A stretch of 64,000 nucleotides of DNA from Brachypterus glaber. Its lineage: Eukaryota; Arthropoda; Insecta; Coleoptera; Kateretidae. Shown piece by piece: positions 1-13,100 of the stretch. Location: the NCBI GenBank assembly GCA_958510825.1, contig OY294045.1:11149916-11213915 (forward strand), in the 5' to 3' direction. The translations under genes and the position numbers were made by a program. How positions within the stretch are numbered: the stretch's first letter is position 1; each line of letters opens with the position of its first letter. The notes under the pieces were generated by a model. That model saw only the letters and a list, made by a program, of their open reading frames with translations, did no database searches and was not told the origin of the DNA.

Positions 1-265
1 TTACATTTTGTTTAACCTCATACTATTCCACTTAATTAGGCATCCCCTAAGTCCAGGACTTGTGTGGGCTAGTAGTGGAGGGAACCACCAGCTTTAATTG
101 ACTTTCGAACCAATTTATAGGGAGTGTCCGCTTCACTTACGCCTTTGCTAAATTTAAATTACTAATTAACTGAAAAAGGCAAATCGGCGCCCGTGAGAAT
201 CGAACGCTATTTTGGGTAGTAAACTCGTCAAGTACGACGCGGTAGTCCACTACACCAATCCTCCC
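1..265 (-). repeat. tRNA-headed SINE, copy 1 (cut by window edge)
   Basis: Read on the minus strand, 180-265 is tRNA-like: an A-box-like stretch (TTGGTGTAGTGG) and a good B box (GTTCGATTC), ending in GGCGCC. A roughly 170-bp body follows, with an A-rich end running to base 1. The same body recurs at 63,417-63,580. I see no intact cloverleaf, so this is a retroposon head and not a tRNA gene. Pol III promoter boxes are seen; SINE status is inferred from the two dispersed copies. Confidence 0.75.
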
Positions 266-1499
266 ATAATAATAATAATTTATATCTCAGAAACCATGTA
301 ATGTACTGTAACAATATACACATCAACTCATACTATAATAGTGCTTCATTCCCTAATTTTGCAATTAAGGAATGAAATGTTTATGTTTTTTTTATCAATA
401 TTTTCTTATTTGTGTCTCGGATGTAATAAAAATCAGACCACTAAATAACACCAATAATTAAGAACCGGAGAAAATGTATTCAAACTGGCGCTACATTTTT
501 AACCATTTGCCAAAAAATAATGCACATGCAGTTGCTATGATACAATCAATCAAATATTAGCTCTCATAGCAACAGCAAATGCGAATTTGCAAATGGTCAA
601 GAATTAATCTTATTATTATTATTCATAAAGACAAAGTGTACCATGGACGACCAGGCCTATTATAGGCCTGGTGGCCCTTGCAAAAACATGTTTTTCTTGT
701 TTTTTTTATTTGATAATCTAATTTTACAATTTAGGGTGAAAATTTGCTTTTTTTTTGGGGGGGGGGGGGGTTAGAAGTGTGATAGAGTTGTCAAAAATAT
801 ATTTTAATTTTTTTTTTAAAAGGCGCCGGTTTTGCAAAAACAGAAAAAAGTCTACCCAACTTCTAGGGTCCCTACTATAAACTATTTTTTTATGTTAAAA
901 AAATATTTATTTGAATGAAACTTTTTTTGATTTTTTTATGTAACTTGGGTAAGTTAGGTATATTTTGGTTATTTAGAGATAGAGGGCTCAACAAGTTTTC
1001 ATATTATTTACTATCTCGATTTTTTTAAATATTTTTTTTAATGATTTCACTGTGAAAATTAGGTTCTACCGAGGATTCTGCTTGTTTTTAAAAATACGCC
1101 GGTTTTGGACACCTGTCACCCTGGAGTCCCTACTATTTAATTTATCTTGAAAAAAAAAAGATTTTTTATATAACTTAGGTTAAGTATTCTTTGGTTATTT
1201 AAAGATTAAAGGGACAATAATATTTCCTTCACTATCCCTATTTTTAAAATATATTTTTTCAATAGGTTTCACTGTGTTTTTATAATCACTGTCTCATTTG
1301 AATATTATTTATTTATTTAATAAACAGTTAGTTAGTTAGTGCTATAATTAAATAACTTCTATCTAAATTGTAAGTGCTAATTATTAAAATAACACAAAAT
1401 TTTATTTAGTAAAAGAAGCCATGATTAACATCATCACCATCATCATGTTATCAGTCCTAAAACTGGTTTGAGGCAGCTTTTTATCCCACCTTATCCTTA
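266..1499. other. Non-coding, AT-rich; diverged tandem duplication and small hairpins
   Basis: No gene seen. A stretch of about 240 bp at 820-1060 recurs in diverged form at 1091-1285; both hold GCCGGTTTTG, a 'tccctacta' string, 'ttggttattta' and 'tttcactgtg'. There is a short palindrome on AGGCCTattATAGGCCT near 652-672, and a loose hairpin at 495-600 pairing 'aaccatttgc' with 'gcaaatggt'. A 12-G run lies near 760. Confidence 0.5.
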
Positions 1500-1647
1500 G
1501 GGAACATTCAAGTAATACGTAACGCAAATTTTGATCATTTTGGACCCCCACCCCCCCTGTAACGCTATTTTTCTATACCATTAACATGGGCGTAACACTC
1601 CAAAATGACCCCCCCCTAGGAGCGTTACGTAATACTTCAACGATCCC
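1500..1647. mobile_element. MITE with GGGAACRTTCAAGTA ends, copy 1 (TTA duplication)
   Basis: 148-bp hairpin-like element. The left end GGGAACATTCAAGTAATACG pairs with the right end CGTAATACTTCAACGATCCC, and both sides are flanked by TTA. The interior carries C-rich loops (ccccaccccccc and cccccccta). Family members are at 3825, 4960 and 18444. The 3-bp TTA duplication suits PIF/Harbinger-type transposition (inference). Confidence 0.75.
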
Positions 1648-2039
1648 TTAGCGAATTATTTAATTTTCCTCAAATTTGTACACCCTACATATTTTATTAT
1701 TTGTGAGCCTCATTCCCCTGAATATTTTTAAGTAAGCGCTCATTGACCCACCATTTGGCCCATTCTCAACAGTAGCCCCTTCCACAAGACACGCGTTTCC
1801 CCGATTCTCTAATACGATCTCGTTTAAAATAGTATTATACGATAGAATCTATAATTTATTTGAGGCGTATATATATTTAAAGTATTATAATTTGAGCCAT
1901 TTCGCCTCAATGATTATTTATATCTATAAAAAATCTAAAACAGAAAATAAAATTAAAATGTTCTTATCAGGTGCACCTATTTCTAGATGCGCTGGTAAGG
2001 TATTGCGTTTAAAATAATAATATAATATACGATAGTTTC

Positions 2040-2480
2040 GAATTTCCCAAAATCGCTAACAAAAACTTCTTGGATAAGGGTGTTTCATTAAAGAATAAGA
2101 AACTTTGAACTTTTTTTTTGGGCACGATAACTCAAGAACGAATAATCCGATCGACTCGAAACTTTCAGAAATAAAGTTCTATGAGGGGAAGATTCCTATT
2201 ATTTTTGAAAGTAATCCCCCCAAAAACAAATGGGGGGGTTAAACTTTAAAAAAAATAAAAACTATAGTTTTTCAATTTTTATTTATTCTTTCGTTTTTTG
2301 AAAAAAGTAAAAAATTGATTTTTTTTTTATTTTTATTTTTTTTTCAAATATTTTTTGACTTAAAAAAAAATAGTTTTTTTTTCTAAACTTGCGTTATTTG
2401 GGAAAATGCAATATACCATCCACTGTTAACAGTATATAATGGAATTCGTAGCATTACATACATATCTTCACGGCTTATTT
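2040..2480 (+). repeat. Dispersed repeat, forward copy (partner at 57,120-57,780)
   Basis: The block around 2160-2250 (aggggaagattcctatta, then a 'taatccccccaaaaac' stretch) and the block at 2395-2475 (ggaaaatgcaatataccat) reappear as reverse complement at 57,640-57,760 and 57,170-57,245. The interior is A/T homopolymer rich. I recognise no protein, so the class is unknown. Confidence 0.6.
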
Positions 2481-2877
2481 ATTTCTTATCACTTGTCTTT
2501 TGTCTATTGATCTACAAGAGTAATTAATAATTTTATTTTAATTTGATTTTGATTTGGTTTTAATTTGATTTGAATGACTAGTCGAATTGAAGTGTAAAAA
2601 TAGGAATAGGAAAAAAATGGTTTAAGTAAATATTGTTTAATATGTCACACTTTAAACTATTGCCAATTTTTTTGTGGTAACGCCGGTTAACCTGTATGTA
2701 TCTCTTTCTCTGTTTAATTGATGAGTTAGAAAAAGAAAGAAATACATATTCCCCTAACTTGGTTAGTAACCGCTGCTCCACAAAAAATCGGCTTATATTT
2801 CATTAACTGGACTGTCACGTCAACGCGTTATTGCATAGTGAGTCACACAGACAGTTTGTGGTGTCACTTGGAACATT

Positions 2878-3380
2878 GGCTGCGTTCAATGGAAACAGCC
2901 AAACTAATCAAAAGTCATCAATGATAAGTTTTGCTAACAAACTGCTGAACGGCTAATATCTGTCACTTGTCACAAACACCATTTGAGGTTAGAAATACGC
3001 ACAAAAAGTACATTCCCGAACTTTTAAAAATCAATCAAAAGTAATCATCTCAAAACGTTGATGAGTAATGGTTGCCGCGACATCTGTCAATCGAAACTCG
3101 TCATAGCGTTCATTAGTGATTTGAACTAGCGTCTACGTCCCAAATGCAACTCGGTCTTTCGCGCTGTTGCCAAATTGTGCAATTTAATATATATATATTG
3201 CTTTGATTTTTGGTTGTTTTGATGTTTTTTGCAACAAAAAAAACACCAAAACAACCAAAAACCAAAGATATTAAATTGCACAATTTGGCAACAGCGCGAA
3301 AGACCGAGTTGAATGTGTGACGTAGAAGGTAGTGTGATTTGACAGCTTTCGATGTTTTGATGTTTCCATTGAACGCAGCC
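2878..3380. mobile_element. MITE with GGCTGCGTTCAATGG ends, copy 1
   Basis: Terminal inverted repeats GGCTGCGTTCAATGG / CCATTGAACGCAGCC are flanked by a 3-bp duplication ATT. Copy 2 at 58,396-58,746 has the same ends and interior (aacggctaatatctgtcac, tcatagcgttca) with duplication AAT. This copy is lengthened by a 209-bp insertion at 3125-3333. It is non-coding. The short duplication could fit PIF/Harbinger; superfamily uncertain. Confidence 0.8.
3125..3333. mobile_element. Foldback MITE nested in the GGCTGCG MITE (9-bp duplication)
   Basis: Nearly the whole 209 bp is one hairpin with arms of about 90 bp; both arms contain ttgccaaattgtgcaattta or its complement and the cgcgctgttgcc block. 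Ends are ACTAGCGTCTACGTC / GACGTAGAAGGTAGT. The host sequence GTGATTTGA is repeated at 3116-3124 and 3334-3342. The uninterrupted second copy of the host MITE shows the single original site. A 9-bp duplication suggests a Mutator-like mobiliser (inference). Confidence 0.85.
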
Positions 3381-3824
3381 ATTGAAAACACTGGTTTTTT
3401 CTCGGTTTTTTTTGTACTTACCTATTTCTTTTTCGAAAAAATGAATATTTAAAGCAAAAAATCAACGTTTCTACAGAAGCAAAATGTATTGTTTATTACT
3501 TTATAGTGGTCCTGGAACCTCTCTAAGAGGTAGTTTATACCATATTACACTGTTAATAATACATAATAATTTTAATATAATAAATTAATCTTGAAACTCA
3601 ATCATAATATTTTTTTTATCCGAAAGGACCCTGATGGAAAATGGCCGATTTAAAAATAGCTAAAATTAGGCTTTTTTTACCCAAAAAGTCAACCGCCCCC
3701 GTCAAATTGACTTTTGAATTCGCCACCGACAATTTTTAAAACCAAATTAACTTATATTGATTTTTGAATAATCTATCGCTGTACACTTATATATGTTAAA
3801 AAAAAGAAATATTAAACGCCAATA

Positions 3825-4067
3825 GGGAACGTTCAAGTATTACGTAACGCAAATTGTACCACAAGTCATACACTTCATACCCTGGTTCTCGCGTTATTAA
3901 AGATTATAGAGATTTCATATTTTGGCTACCCCCCCTAATAGGTGGTGTGTTAGGGGGGGGGGGGAGCCAAAATATGAAAACTCTACAGCCTTGAATAACG
4001 CGGGAACCGAGGTATGAAGTGTATGAATTTTGGTACATTTTGCGTTACGTAATACTTGAACGTTCCC
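3825..4067. mobile_element. MITE GGGAACGTTCAAGTA, copy 2
   Basis: Ends GGGAACGTTCAAGTATTACG / CGTAATACTTGAACGTTCCC. The long arms read through 'catacacttcatacc' and 'ttctcgcgttatt', with a G-run/C-run loop. Flanks are ATA on the left and TTA on the right, an imperfect duplication. It sits about 110 bp upstream of the first visible tral exon. Confidence 0.75.
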
Positions 4068-4175
4068 TTACGGACAATAATATTTTGAAAATATTTTTTT
4101 AAATAATATTTTTGAGATTTGTTTTTTTTTTCATAGGGAAATGTATTGTTATTTATTCAATGTTTCTTTTTTCAG

Positions 4176-7100
4176 TACGTTCATTCGGTACCGAAGACCG
4201 GGAAACCCAGTACCCCGTCCCGGCCCAGAACCAAGTGTACGACTACATTTTATTCAGAGGGTCCGACATCAAGGACATTCGCATCGTGAACAAGTTGCCG
4301 CATCCCCAGACCCTAAATGACCCGGCAATCATGCAACTGTCCGTCCCGCCATCTCTGGGAGGACAGCAGTACCAGAGCCACCCGGTGCTCGGTCACCTGG
4401 GGCCGCAGATGCCCCAGTTCGGCGGCGCCTACGGCGGAGCGATCGGAGGTGCGATGGGAGGTATGGCGCCCGGAATGGCGCCCGGCATGAGCATGCCTCG
4501 GGACTCGCGAGGTCTCGACAACGCTAAACCAAGTGAGTTAATTAATTTGGGACCACCAGAACACCAACCTCTTCAACCCTTTGTCCCACCTCCTGGTGAA
4601 CTATCTCGGCCCTCTAACGAACATGGTAAACTATCTATTTTTATTTTATTATTGCTTGATGCTTAGATCGTGCCTTAATGCTGCTTATATTGTTTTTAGT
4701 TTTGCTTTAAGGGTAACATCATTGAATTTGATTTTGAAAGTTAGTTTGGATGCTACCAATTTTTGTACATCTACCACGGTGTGGTTTTGTGAATATAAAT
4801 CAATAGTTCTGTCACCTCTGATTTTTTTTTCAGTTATTTTTTCAGAGACATCTCATGTTTTAAGATCAAAACGTAAATCGATTTTCATTTGTTTTTAATG
4901 TTTTTATGTCCGTAGATTACAGTGTCAGGCTTGATTAAAAAAATGCGACTTTGGTTTTAGGGAACGTTTAAGTATTACGTAACGCAAATTGTACCAAAAT
5001 TCATACACTTCATACCCGGGTTCTCGCGTTACCCCCCTAATAGGGGTTGAATAACGCGAGAACCGAGGTATGAAGTGTATGAATTTTGGTACATTTTGCG
5101 TTACGTAATACTTGAACGTTCCCTTAAATGCTTAAAAACAAAGGAAAATAAAAAATGTATTTTGTCACATTTGCTTAGAAAAATACACTCTTTCGATATA
5201 TGTAATAAAAATTGAACATACGCTATAAAACAAATGAAAATCATTTTTCTCAAAAAACACCCCCCTGATTATTTTCGTTTTGATTTAAAAAAATTCAGGT
5301 GATGTCCCTAAAAGATATTCTGAAAATAAAATTGGATGTGACAGACCTTTTAAATTTATAAAACCACAACGTTCTACACATGGTTTTCCATCATTCATCA
5401 TTTTAACTTGTGCTAACAATTCCATTACAGCTAAAAGTATATTTTTTGAACTGATAAACGACATTTTTTAATCAAATTACTTGCTGCTTGCTATCATAAG
5501 GAGACTGTTATTTTTGTGAGGTAAAGAAATACGAGAATTTTCCTCGAGAAAAGCGTCTCGATGTGCTTTGAGCCAAGAAATTTAAATTCCAAAATTGAGC
5601 TAATACAATAATTATTATGAAGTCATTTGATTGCTGAATATTTAAATTTAATTATCTCACAGAGAAAAAAAATCAAAGTGATACACCGGCCGTTTGAAAG
5701 AAAATTTCATAGAAATGGCAAGATTATTATTTACCCAATTGGCGCGAATTTAAAATTCATATTTTTAGAAAAAACTATGGTTCATCTATAATTTTTTTGA
5801 AACAATTTTCATCGTATTTGTTTATATTGTTTTTGAATTTTACATTTACAATTTGAACCATAAATTTATTTTTAGTGTTTTATAAATTTATAGAATTTTT
5901 AGTTTCATTCTAAGAGTCTAAAATAATGATTAAATTTTTACTGAAATTTTTCTGCTGATATTTAAATAGTTCAGATTTTATTGAAAATTTTACTGATAAA
6001 AATCGTATTAGTTATATGTTAGATATTTAACATCAAATATTTTAATAAATTTAAAAATATAGGTAAAATATTACTTTTCCCTATCGTAACAAATAAAACG
6101 GAGTCTTCCGTTAGTAAAAAAAAGTGTTCTTTGGTAGAAATTTTTTTACATCGATAATTCGACGTTATTCTCTTTTAGTTCGACTTTTAGTAAGGAAACA
6201 TATACTCAAAAAATTACCGAACAAAATTATTTTATGATTTTAAAATTATCGAAAATTTCACTACCTCTAATAATAGGTAAATAATTCTTTTTTTTTGAGA
6301 TTTTGATTTTTTTCCTTGTTGAAAAGTATTGTTTTATCAGGAACAGTATTTTTTATATATTTAGCTAAAGAAATAATTAGGTAGCTCATAAAAAAAATTC
6401 TTTATATTAATAATCTTAATAGTTTATAGAAAGTATATTAATCCATAGAAAATTTAGAGCCTAAATAATTTTACTGGTATAGTAGCCATCCTATCAAAAA
6501 TTCCAATTTCCCAGAATAAATTCATTTTCCTTTAGAATTTCACTCTGGTAGATAGTTTAGTGTTGTTGAGATCTAGTGAGTAAAACATACTAACATGCGC
6601 ATATGCAGTTTATTATCTAAAAAGAAATAATAAAATAGTATTTTATTATTATATTTTAGTTAGGGTTATTTGTGATAAACACTCGGAAATGAAGCAAATA
6701 ATAGTTATTTATGGTATTAGTGGGTAAAGTAAGAGGGGCAATATCGGTTTACCCATGAGTGCCTACAAGGTTTTATCCAATAAATAGCTTAGAAATTCAT
6801 ATTTTTATTAAAAATTTTAATGACATTTACAAGAAAATAATTTGACAAGTGACAGTTGAGTGGGTAAAATAAATAATTATCCACTCTATAAAGTAAAAGC
6901 CACGCGGGGGTTATTATTGAGTTTATCTATTTAAAATAAAGCTGGTAATTGTCTTATTATCTGTATGTATTGGATAAAAACTTTATTGCATTACATAATC
7001 ATGCCAACGTTTCACCTAATACTTAGGCTTCTTCAGCGCTAAATTATTAAATATGCATTAAAATAAACAAATTAAACAAAAACATTACATCAACAAACAA

Positions 7101-10100
7101 TAAAGTTTTTATTTGCTTCATTTCCGAGTGTTTATCACAAATAACCCTAAATAAAATTCAAGAAGCATCCTGTAGGAAATATTATTATTATATTTTAGAT
7201 AATAAAACGCGTGATTAAGAACCTACGTGGATAAAGGTCGAACAGCAACTTAATCTAAAGGAATCAGGAAAGTTAGCGGATTTTTTTTATTCAGAATAAT
7301 ATATATTCTATTATATATTTGACGAGACACAAATTGTTTACTAAGTTTTTTTTAGACAATGTATAAAACCGAATTTCATATCTTGTTTGTAGCTGCAATC
7401 AAAGAAAATGATATTTATTTGTTTCAATAAAAAAAATTGAATAATTCTTAGTTCAAACTCGGAACCCGTTGAACTTATTGTCATAAAATTTTCGCTGTAA
7501 TAAAGAAGAAAAAAATGTAATTTAAAGTTTAAATAAAATCAACTTTTTGACCAGGGGAGTAATAATGGGTGCTCCCTTAATTTGGCCGTAAAAATAAAGT
7601 CCGCCTTTGGTTAAATATTTTTTTTAACTTAAAATTAATTATTTTCCACATAGAACTTCAATTATAGACAATAATAATAATTAGCAAATCAGAGTTACAA
7701 TAAGTTTGTATTTGCATTTTGGGCGAGGTTTAGTGCAGATAACAGATTTTCTAACGAAGCAAGTCGATAAAAAAGAGCTGCCAGCCGCCTATTCTTCCAC
7801 TTATAAGTCCATCTTACAAGTCTATAACTAGGCTTAATTTACTAACTGTTCTTTACTTTGCATATTTATTGCATTGAGTTCATTTTGTTGTTTGACGTAG
7901 CTAACTACTAACAAAAATAATATGTTTATTTCATTATCAGGTATTTTTAGATCAACGATATTTCCGTTGTACATTTTCGCAGTAGATTTATACAGGATGT
8001 TTTTACAATAACCTGTTTAGAGAGATATTCAAAATGCAGTTTACAGTCTAGCCGCTGAAAAAAAATCTTTTATCCAATACATACAGATAATGAGACAATT
8101 ACCAGCTTTATTTTAAATAGATAAACTCAATAATAACCCCCGCGTGGCTTTTACTTTATTGAGTGGTAATTATTTATTTTACCCACTCAACTGTCACTTG
8201 TCAAATTATTTTCTTGTAAATGTCATTAAAATTTTTAATAAAAATATGAATTTCTAAGCTATTTATTGGATAAAACTTTGTATGGCACTCATGGGTAAAC
8301 CGATATTGCCCTCTCGATAAATAACTATTTTTCGCATGCGCGTGATTACTACAAAGTAAAATAAATTAAAATAAGTGACCTTAATAATACTAAACCAGAA
8401 CCTCGTCCCTCTAGCTCCAGAGATATTAAATGAAAACCCCAGTTTTGGCATCCCTTTTAACACCTTCCGCTCCATCCGGTTTGTTTTAAGGTAAAGGTTC
8501 TTATACCAGATTAAAATTTATATGGAAAATCCCTTATACGAATACGTGTATATTGTGGTTATTTTGCTATACCTAAAAATATCCATACGTGGATGCAATG
8601 GGGCGGAAGGGGTTAATGGGCCATAACTAACTTGGGATCGATTTCCGATATATAAACTTTTTTTATGTTTTTTGATGTAATTTGTGTACCTTCAAGGATG
8701 ATCGCGAGCTCTGGGACACCCATTATTACATCAAGCGTACGCTTCACGTTATTTTATTGGATTGGATTTGCGCGTGTGCGAAAATAGGATTTTTTTTGAA
8801 GCGGCTAGACTGCACCTTTATTTTTTTTATAAAAACAATTAAAAAATGGTTTATAATGTATTAAATTTATTGAATATGTGACATACCTAATGCCGCGTAC
8901 GCAGAAAAGCAGCACTCCAGCTGCCGCTGAATTTTTGTTCACCAAAAACAGCCGGTTTAAAATTTTCTGTTTCCCCACCATTCAAAAGAACTTGTGTATT
9001 CATTTTTTCAGTATACAGCTGTAATCTGATTAGTTTAAATTGTAGTTTATTAACTACAATTTGTTTAGTAATGGTGGGGATTTCTGACTACTGCTCTTTT
9101 CTAAACTGTTACAGTTACATAAAACATCTTCACTTGTCACATATTCATTGACCAAGGGCATAAGTAAAAAGTAATTTGTGATGAAGTTTTATATGAATTT
9201 CCTCATCAATCTACATGAGATTTCATCAATTTCCATGAGATTTCATCAATCTACATGAGATTTCATGCCGCTTAAGAATTTCCACATGAAAAAGGGGTAA
9301 AGCTCTTTATATTTTTTAGTCATTTTTTACCAGGGGTAAAGCGTTTTAGACTATAGTGCGTTTTAGAATATAGAGGTAAGCTCATACAATTTTTTGCAGG
9401 GGTAAACCTTTATTTTTTTCATAGACACAGAGAATGGGTACGTTTTCATGCTTTTAGTTAATTTATAATAAGACATGCAGAGTCGGAGATTTTGCGGAGA
9501 TTTTTCGGATATCTTGTGAAGATTTTGAACAAAAATTTCGGAGATTTTGACCTTGTTGGTTTGGCTAACGAAGATCAAAAGAAGCCGGCGGGAACTTACA
9601 TTCTGTATACTTTCTATTCTGTGGCACCTAGTTCAGTTTCCAGTAGTAGTAGTGGCTGCGCCACTGATCTAGTGTTCTTAAGTTTGATTTTAAGTTTTAA
9701 TTTTAAAGAATATACCAGATAGAATTTTAATTTTAAGGCTGATTTAGGCATAATTATCATTAATTATAACTAAACTAAGCCGTTCTTTCCGTTCCATTGG
9801 TCAAAAAGAAAGATGGCTTCTCACCTGGCCAATGACAGAATGGCTTAGTTTAGTTAGTATTAATTATGCCTGTATAGCTTAACTGTGCCTGTAATTGGTA
9901 GATTCCTTAAAAACTAAAAAATTATACTAAATGCCCTAAAAATCGACGGGTAAATCTCCACCCAATTCGTGTACACTAGATTTCGCTTTACCCCAAGATT
10001 TCGCGGGATTTCGTAACATTTCGCATTTTATTTTGCAAGATTCGGTTTTGCAAGATTTCGCAAAATTCCGCAAGATTTCCCAGATTTCGTAAGATTTCGC

Positions 10101-13100
10101 ATTTTATTTTGCACGATTCGGTTTTGTACGATTCCGCAAGATTTGGCAAGATTTCGTAAGATTTTGCATTTTATTTTGCACAATTCGTTTTTGTAAGATT
10201 TCGCGAGGGTTGTACACAGGATTTCGGTGATTTAACCCTCGCTAAAACTTAAAACTGGGTAATTACATTCATCGTATGTCCGCTAAAACGCTTCGCGCGG
10301 TGCTTTCCAAGGCCACACCCGACTCATCCTTCAATGCGCGTAGCTTCTGTTTTAGACCTGATCGGGGGCGGCTCTCGCAGCACGACGCCGGCGAGCCTGT
10401 CGTCTCGCAAGTCGCCCACCAACGACCAGGGCACCCAGGCCGGCGGCAAACGGGACGACAAGAAGGTCGTCAAACCGATCCAGCCGCCGAGCGGCACCAG
10501 CCGAGGCGGCAACCAGCAGAGGAGGAGCAATTCGCGCGAACGGAAAAATTCCCGAGGAGAAGGACAAGTGAGTTTACTTTATTTTATTTATTTATTTATT
10601 TAATACGGAAAATTGCATGTGTGGTTATACCTTCTGGCTCGGGAAAATTAATTGATTTTTTTCAGGTATGTAATCACAAGATTATTCGAACGACCTACAA
10701 AATATCAAATAGTATATGTTTTGATGTGATTTTTTTTATTGGAAAATTCGGAAAATTATGCAAACCATGGCCCTTGCTCCGAAACGCCTTTTATTTGTGG
10801 TGACCACGATTTCTCGAAAACCAATTTACCGAACAATCTGAAATTTTTAGATGTTGTTCCTAATTTACAATAGCTAGTTTTTGAACGAATGGTTTCGCAA
10901 AAAAAAATACGAAAATGGCGATGAGTTTCCCAAAAAATCGATTTTTGATGTTCCGAAAATTGAGTGTTTCAGCCGGAAAAAGTAGAAATTTTCGTTCAAA
11001 TAAAAATCCCTTCGTTCACGAACCAGCTATTGTAATTAGGAATAACACCTAAAAATTTCAGATTGGTCGGTAAATTGGTTTTTGAGAAATCGTGGTCACC
11101 GCAAAAAAAGGCGTTTCGAAGCAAGGGCCATGGTTTCCACAATTATCCGAAATTTCCAATAAAAAAATTTCACAAACACATCAAAACATATACTGTTTCA
11201 TATTTTGTAGGTCGTTCGAATAAAGTTGTGATTACATACCTGAAAAAAAAATCAATTCATTTTCTCGAGCCAGAAGATATATAACCCCTTAACAGTTGTT
11301 ATGAAACCAAGTACATCTGTTGGCAGACCCTCCACGAACCCGGATGTCGCATATCTTATGATATGAACATTACTAAGCCAAGAATAATTTTGCATATTTC
11401 AAAGCTACCTAGATTTAAAATTAAAATTTAATTAAAAAATTACATGTCCTGTCAAAAATTGACAAATTATACATGTTTGTACTCAGAATTTAATTTTGAA
11501 TCAAAATATGTAAAAATATTTTGATAAGTTAATTAACAAAAAAGTTATAGGGGTGTACCACTATTTTGTGGCACCCGGTATACACTCAATTAGCCACAAT
11601 TTTTTTTACTAGCTTTAGAACATACCATTATTTATCATGTTTTCGGACTATGAAATCAATTTTTTTCACCTAAAGCAATAATAATTTTTTCTCTCCTAGT
11701 AGGAGTAAATTTTACAAACAATTGATTTCTGTCACTTTAGATGTTTCAGTTCTTTGTGCAATTTTTACTAATTAAATCCAAGAAAATATCTTTAAATAAC
11801 TTTCTATTTATTAAATATAATCAATTATAATTATTACCAATTAATACTAGCTAAATATTATAAAAAAAAATTTAAAAACTAAATTTTTAAACGTCAGTTC
11901 AAAGTATTTATTTGAGCAAATGTCATTGATCAAGGCTACTTGATTTTTATGAAAATTTCTAGAAATATAATTTTTGTTAATAATTTATTTTATTATTTGA
12001 ATAAAAATAGTTAAATCGTGCTAGTAGTGAAAAAACTAATATATAAACCACGGTAGATAATACCATTATAGCCTCGCACTCTTAAATCCCTTGCTTCTAC
12101 GCAGCTTGGGATTTAATACGCTCGGCTAGAAAAAATGTCTTCTCTACCTTGGTATATAATTACTATTAAATCACTTAAGAATTAACCTTACTTTTTGCGA
12201 ATTGTCTGTTAATATAATATTGTATTCTTTCGTTTTAGGCGGCTCATGGGCGGCTTAGCAACGAATTTTTGTTTAAAATATAATAACTATTTTAATTCCC
12301 AATGATGACAACTCATACCGCTAGAGAGGGTTGATGAAGAATTCAGTAAAAACTGAACATAACTTTTGTTATGCTTCTTCAGAAACAGTGGCTCACTGTG
12401 CGCAAAGATTATGAGATCTGAGGAAAATACATTCAATAACTGCCATATTTATTTTAGAATGCTTTAAGTCGTAAAATGTTGATTAAAATTTTTTTTTTTT
12501 CTATTTTTTAAAAATTTTTTACATTTTTATTTTAGAATCGGCAAGGAGGCGGTCAAATTCACCGCAACCAGAACCATCAAGGTGCACCGCACCATCAAGG
12601 CGGACCACACCAAGGTGAACCGCACCACGGCGGTCCGCACGGTCCGTACACTGGTAACCATTACCACAACCAAGGTGGTTATTTCAACAATCACAATAAC
12701 CAAGGAAACCATCAGCAACGAGGTGGCGGATGGGTCAACCGGGGGCCCATGAGACCGCGCGGCAGGTCCCGCGGCGGGTTCCGGCCCAATCAAGGTCAAC
12801 CGACCCCGGGCAACAAGAAAAATACCCTCAAATTCGAAAATGACTATGACTTTGAACAAGCCAATACGGAATTTGAAGAGCTTAGAACTCAATTGGCCAA
12901 GGTAAAATTAAGAAATATTTATACAGGGTTATTTAGAAATAAATTCGAGAATTTTAATGATTCTACATTAAAAAATATGAAAAAAACGTTTCTATAAAGT
13001 TGGCCTGAAAATGACCTGACTTTTATTTTATATCTCTGGAAAAAGTACCACATTAACTAAAGGCTATCATTTTATGTAATTTTATTTGGTATTTTAAACA

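Noticed and set aside
180..265. Possible tRNA gene on the minus strand
   Set aside because: A and B boxes are present but no seven-pair acceptor stem forms, and the sequence runs straight into a body shared with the SINE at 63.4 kb.
10276..10803. 175-codon open frame over tral exon 2
   Set aside because: It is out of frame with the conserved [10 protein letters not shown] exon and continues into a foldback element.
12332..12386. Three-way junction as a hammerhead ribozyme (TGATGA ... GAAAC)
   Set aside because: The stem that closes the junction uses the TGA that should be unpaired, and three extra bases separate the stem from GAAAC.
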